Positions 14,979 through 17,991 of a stretch of DNA of 17,991 nt are shown here, piece after piece; within the stretch, counting starts at the first letter, position 1; each line of letters begins with the position of its first letter. Source of the stretch: CAYJRR01 sp964372275 [NCBI: uncultured bacterium]. GTDB lineage: Bacteria > CAYJRR01. Below the pieces are notes generated by a model that was given only the letters and a program-made list of their open reading frames with translations, searched no databases and was not told the origin of the DNA. The translations under genes were made by a program, and so were the position numbers. The stretch is taken from assembly GCA_964372275.1 (NCBI GenBank), contig CAYJRR010000093.1, forward strand, positions 1-17,991, read 5' to 3'.

Positions 14979-15035
14979 AACTGGAAATGGAAAACCGACA
15001 ACCGCCCGCCCAATGTCGGTTTTCCATTTCCAGTT
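14979..15035. repeat. 22-bp perfect inverted repeat, A+T-rich, between genes
   Basis: Arms at 14979-15000 and 15014-15035 are perfect reverse complements, separated by a 13-nt C-rich loop. The arms are built of TGGAAA-like units and end in CCGACA/TGTCGG next to the loop, with AAAA and TTTT runs inside the stem. This is far less GC-rich than the surrounding DNA. It lies 50 nt past the peptidase stop codon, so it could act as a (bidirectional) transcription terminator or mRNA 3'-end stem, or be a copy of a dispersed palindromic repeat. Confidence 0.85.
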
Positions 15036-15084
15036 TCCAATTCTCACATGTCGCGTCGTCCCCCTCCTGCGCCCTCTCGATAAA

Positions 15085-16395
15085 CTAAGACTTTGGTTTT
15101 TCTTCCTTGTCCGACCGTGTCGCCTTCACCGCCACCTCGCCGGTCCTCTCCACCGGCTCGGGCTTGAGCGTTCCCCCCTTGGTGATCGGCAGGCCGCGCG
15201 GGTGCGGAAGCGTTCCGGGGAGGACGTCGGGGCGGCGTTTGGCCGTCGCCAGCTCCTCGGGCGGCGTCGGCGGCGGCGGCTGGGCGCCGGGTCGAGGCGC
15301 ATGATTGTAGCGTTTGAGGATCTCCACCATCCGGTCGAGCGGCAGCGCGTGGCTGACCACCCCGTTGATCCCGTCCATCGTCGTCGCCATGCACAGCGAG
15401 TTGAGGATCGACTCCTCGGTCGCCTCGATCACCGCTTCGTAGAGCGGGTCCATGCGGTGGTCGAACAGCACCTCCAGCTGCGTCGTCATCTTGCGCGTGC
15501 CGCGCGCCACGCGGTTGGCGGTGGAGAAGGCGACGACGATCTCACCGCTGGTGTGCGAGGCGAAGGAACCGGTGCGTCCGATCCCGAGCGCGGCGCGCTT
15601 GGCCAGCCGCGAGAGCTGGGTCGATAGGAGCGGCGCGTTGGTGGCGACCACCACGATGATCGACCCCTCGACGTGGCGCTTCGGCAGGTGGAAGTCGATC
15701 AGCTCCTCGCCGACCGGGACCCCCATCACCGAAAGATTTCGTCGAACGCCGAGGTTGGCCTGGACCAGCACCCCGACGGTGAAACCGCCGTGCTGCGCCG
15801 GCAGCACCCGGGAGCTGGTCCCGATCCCCGCCTTGAAGTCGAAGGCGTTCATCCCGGTCCCGGCGCCGACCGCCCCCTCCGGAACGGGGCCCGCCGCCGC
15901 GCCGTTGATCGCATCGAAGACGTGGGTGTCGGTGACGTGCCGGCCCTTGGCGTCGTTCAGGTAGCTGTCGTCGCACTCGCCGACGACCGGGATGATCACG
16001 TCGTAGAACTCGCCGATCCCCGGATAGCGGTTGATCATGTACTTCACCGCGGCGTCCGAGACCTGCCCCACCGACATCGTGTTGGTGAGCAGGATCGGCG
16101 TCTCGATCAGCCCCCACTCCACCGCCTGCGTCAGCCCGGCCACCTCGCCGGCGCCGTTGAGCACGAACGCCCCGGCCATCACCCGCTCGTCGAAGACGTT
16201 CCCCGAACAGGGGACGACCGCCGTGACGCCGGTCCGGACCGGCCCCTTCCCCGGAATCAGGCGACCTTGGCCGCGGACGATGGTGGAGTGACCGACCGCC
16301 ACGCCCCGCACGTCGGTGATCGCGTTCAGCCTCCCGGTGGGGAAGCGGCCGATGGCGTACCCCAGGTCCCGAAACCGGAGGCGCGGAGCGGGCAT
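15085..16395 (-). CDS. P1 family peptidase (DmpA/S58-type aminopeptidase)
   Basis: A 436-residue N-terminal-nucleophile peptidase of the DmpA/BapA family (MEROPS S58), which cleaves itself into two chains and removes N-terminal residues from peptides, sometimes D- or beta-amino acids. Landmarks: GRLNAITDVRGVAVGH early, the GAGTGMNAFDFKAGIGTSSR block, GVLVQANLG (N214), the autocleavage site EGSIIVVVATNAPL with nucleophile S245 after a glycine, and SGEIVVAFSTANR (S283, E285). The last 70 residues form a Pro-rich then Lys-rich tail absent from the core family. The ATG at 16395 is chosen for its GGAG site at 8 nt and for matching the usual family N-terminus; an ATG at 16431 (448 residues) is also possible. 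No signal peptide seen, so probably cytosolic. Confidence 0.9.
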   Translation of the reverse strand: MPAPRLRFRDLGYAIGRFPTGRLNAITDVRGVAVGHSTIVRGQGRLIPGKGPVRTGVTAVVPCSGNVFDERVMAGAFVLNGAGEVAGLTQAVEWGLIETPILLTNTMSVGQVSDAAVKYMINRYPGIGEFYDVIIPVVGECDDSYLNDAKGRHVTDTHVFDAINGAAAGPVPEGAVGAGTGMNAFDFKAGIGTSSRVLPAQHGGFTVGVLVQANLGVRRNLSVMGVPVGEELIDFHLPKRHVEGSIIVVVATNAPLLSTQLSRLAKRAALGIGRTGSFASHTSGEIVVAFSTANRVARGTRKMTTQLEVLFDHRMDPLYEAVIEATEESILNSLCMATTMDGINGVVSHALPLDRMVEILKRYNHAPRPGAQPPPPTPPEELATAKRRPDVLPGTLPHPRGLPITKGGTLKPEPVERTGEVAVKATRSDKEEKPKS

Positions 16396-16437
16396 CCGAA
16401 TCGCTCCGCCGTCGCCGGGCTTGGGGTTCATGGGTGC

Positions 16438-16467
16438 CCCATAGCGGAATCGGGGCGCCCGCGTCAA
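16438..16467 (-). promoter_or_regulatory. Promoter of the P1 peptidase gene
   Basis: On the minus strand, TTGACG (5 of 6), an 18-nt spacer and TATGGG (3 of 6). Predicted transcription would start near 16431, which supports translation from the ATG at 16395 rather than an upstream codon. Its -35 lies 1 nt from the prkA -35 on the opposite strand. Confidence 0.4.
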
Positions 16468-16468
16468 A

Positions 16469-16498
16469 CCGACGCTCCCGGCGTCCGTGTGCTATAGT
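16469..16498 (+). promoter_or_regulatory. Extended -10 promoter of prkA
   Basis: CCGACG (4 mismatch-tolerant -35, GAC core), an 18-nt spacer and TGCTATAGT, an extended -10 (TGn plus TATAGT, 5 of 6 to TATAAT). It points to prkA and implies a leader of about 210 nt. Confidence 0.55.
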
Positions 16499-16526
16499 GG
16501 AAACAGGTCCTAACTTCGCAGCTTTC

Positions 16527-16675
16527 GCGGGTCGCCGTAGCGCCCCCAGACGCTTGGACCCGCCTCCGTGGCTCAGGCCCGTCGTACGGATCGGGACCCC
16601 CGCGCTCTTTTTCAAGACGCCGCCCGGCGTTGGACCCCCGACGGGGCTCAAAGCCGCCGGGCGTTTCACGGCGTC
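16527..16675 (+). promoter_or_regulatory. Structured 5' leader of prkA with two hairpins
   Basis: The leader can form GCGGGTC (16527-16533) with GACCCGC (16557-16563). It can also form a larger stem, GACGC (16616-16620) with GCGTC (16671-16675) plus CGCCCGGCG (16621-16629) with CGCCGGGCG (16655-16663). Inside the larger stem is a tight CCCC-GAC-GGGG hairpin (16636-16646). The second structure ends 38 nt before the start codon. I do not recognise a known riboswitch; GC-rich DNA gives hairpins by chance, so function is uncertain. Confidence 0.35.
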
Positions 16676-16713
16676 GGTTCGGTTCGGTTGCGGCACCCCG
16701 GGAGGCCGTTCAC

Positions 16714-17991
<1,278 letters not shown>

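Noticed and set aside
14814-15084. Short frames in the gap between the membrane protein and the peptidase genes
   Set aside because: They run through the palindrome or are shifted frames with low-complexity translations, and none has a ribosome site. I see only the inverted repeat there.
16395-16467. Starts at TTG 16467 and ATG 16431 for the peptidase
   Set aside because: The TTG overlaps the -35 box and the ATG at 16431 coincides with the predicted transcription start. The ATG at 16395 has the better ribosome site and fits the family N-terminus. The 16431 start is not fully excluded.

Overview
The window is a GC-rich (clearly above 60% G+C), gene-dense bacterial chromosome segment with no rRNA, tRNA, CRISPR array, transposase or phage gene. 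Signal peptides, lipoboxes and a Rieske/cytochrome b complex carrying many c-type hemes point to a Gram-negative respiring organism. The bc-complex layout (Rieske, split cytochrome b, a small membrane protein, then a large multiheme cytochrome c) recalls Acidobacteriota, Planctomycetota, Myxococcota and related deep-branching lineages. I cannot resolve the phylum from this sequence alone.

Layout. (1) 1-6040, minus strand: a promoter and 5' stem-loop, then Rieske protein, b6-type cytochrome b, a 91-residue membrane protein, a subunit IV-like protein and a 924-residue octaheme cytochrome c. The start of glycine decarboxylase gcvP follows after 33 nt and runs off the left edge. (2) 6065-7500, minus: two unrecognised genes, one with a GYF_2-like N-terminus plus one membrane helix, the other a small exported protein. 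(3) 7588-10480, plus: a translationally coupled trio (isocitrate/isopropylmalate dehydrogenase family enzyme, a divergent MNIO/DUF692 protein, and an unknown 305-residue partner). (4) 10486-12702: two divergent lipoprotein genes, one short and one 570 residues with a glycosidase-like look. (5) 12746-14813, minus: a RidA deaminase, a secreted unknown with a possible sigma-54 promoter, and a small membrane protein. (6) 14814-15084: an intergenic region with a 22-bp perfect inverted repeat that is much richer in A+T than its surroundings. (7) 15085-16395, minus: a P1/DmpA-family peptidase, divergent from (8) prkA (16714 to the right edge, plus), whose long leader can fold into two hairpins.

How they work together. 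The first block encodes a quinol-oxidising b6f/bc-type complex whose usual monoheme or diheme cytochrome is replaced by an eight-heme membrane-anchored protein. The cytochrome b keeps the cysteine that binds heme c_i in b6f complexes, while subunit IV lacks the glutamate of the PEWY motif. The third block is the best candidate for something undescribed: MNIO enzymes usually modify cysteine-containing peptides together with a partner protein, yet here the MNIO and its probable partner are coupled to a decarboxylating dehydrogenase and no precursor peptide is visible. Regulation is suggested by three good sigma-70-like promoters, two nearly leaderless starts and two back-to-back promoters between the peptidase and prkA.
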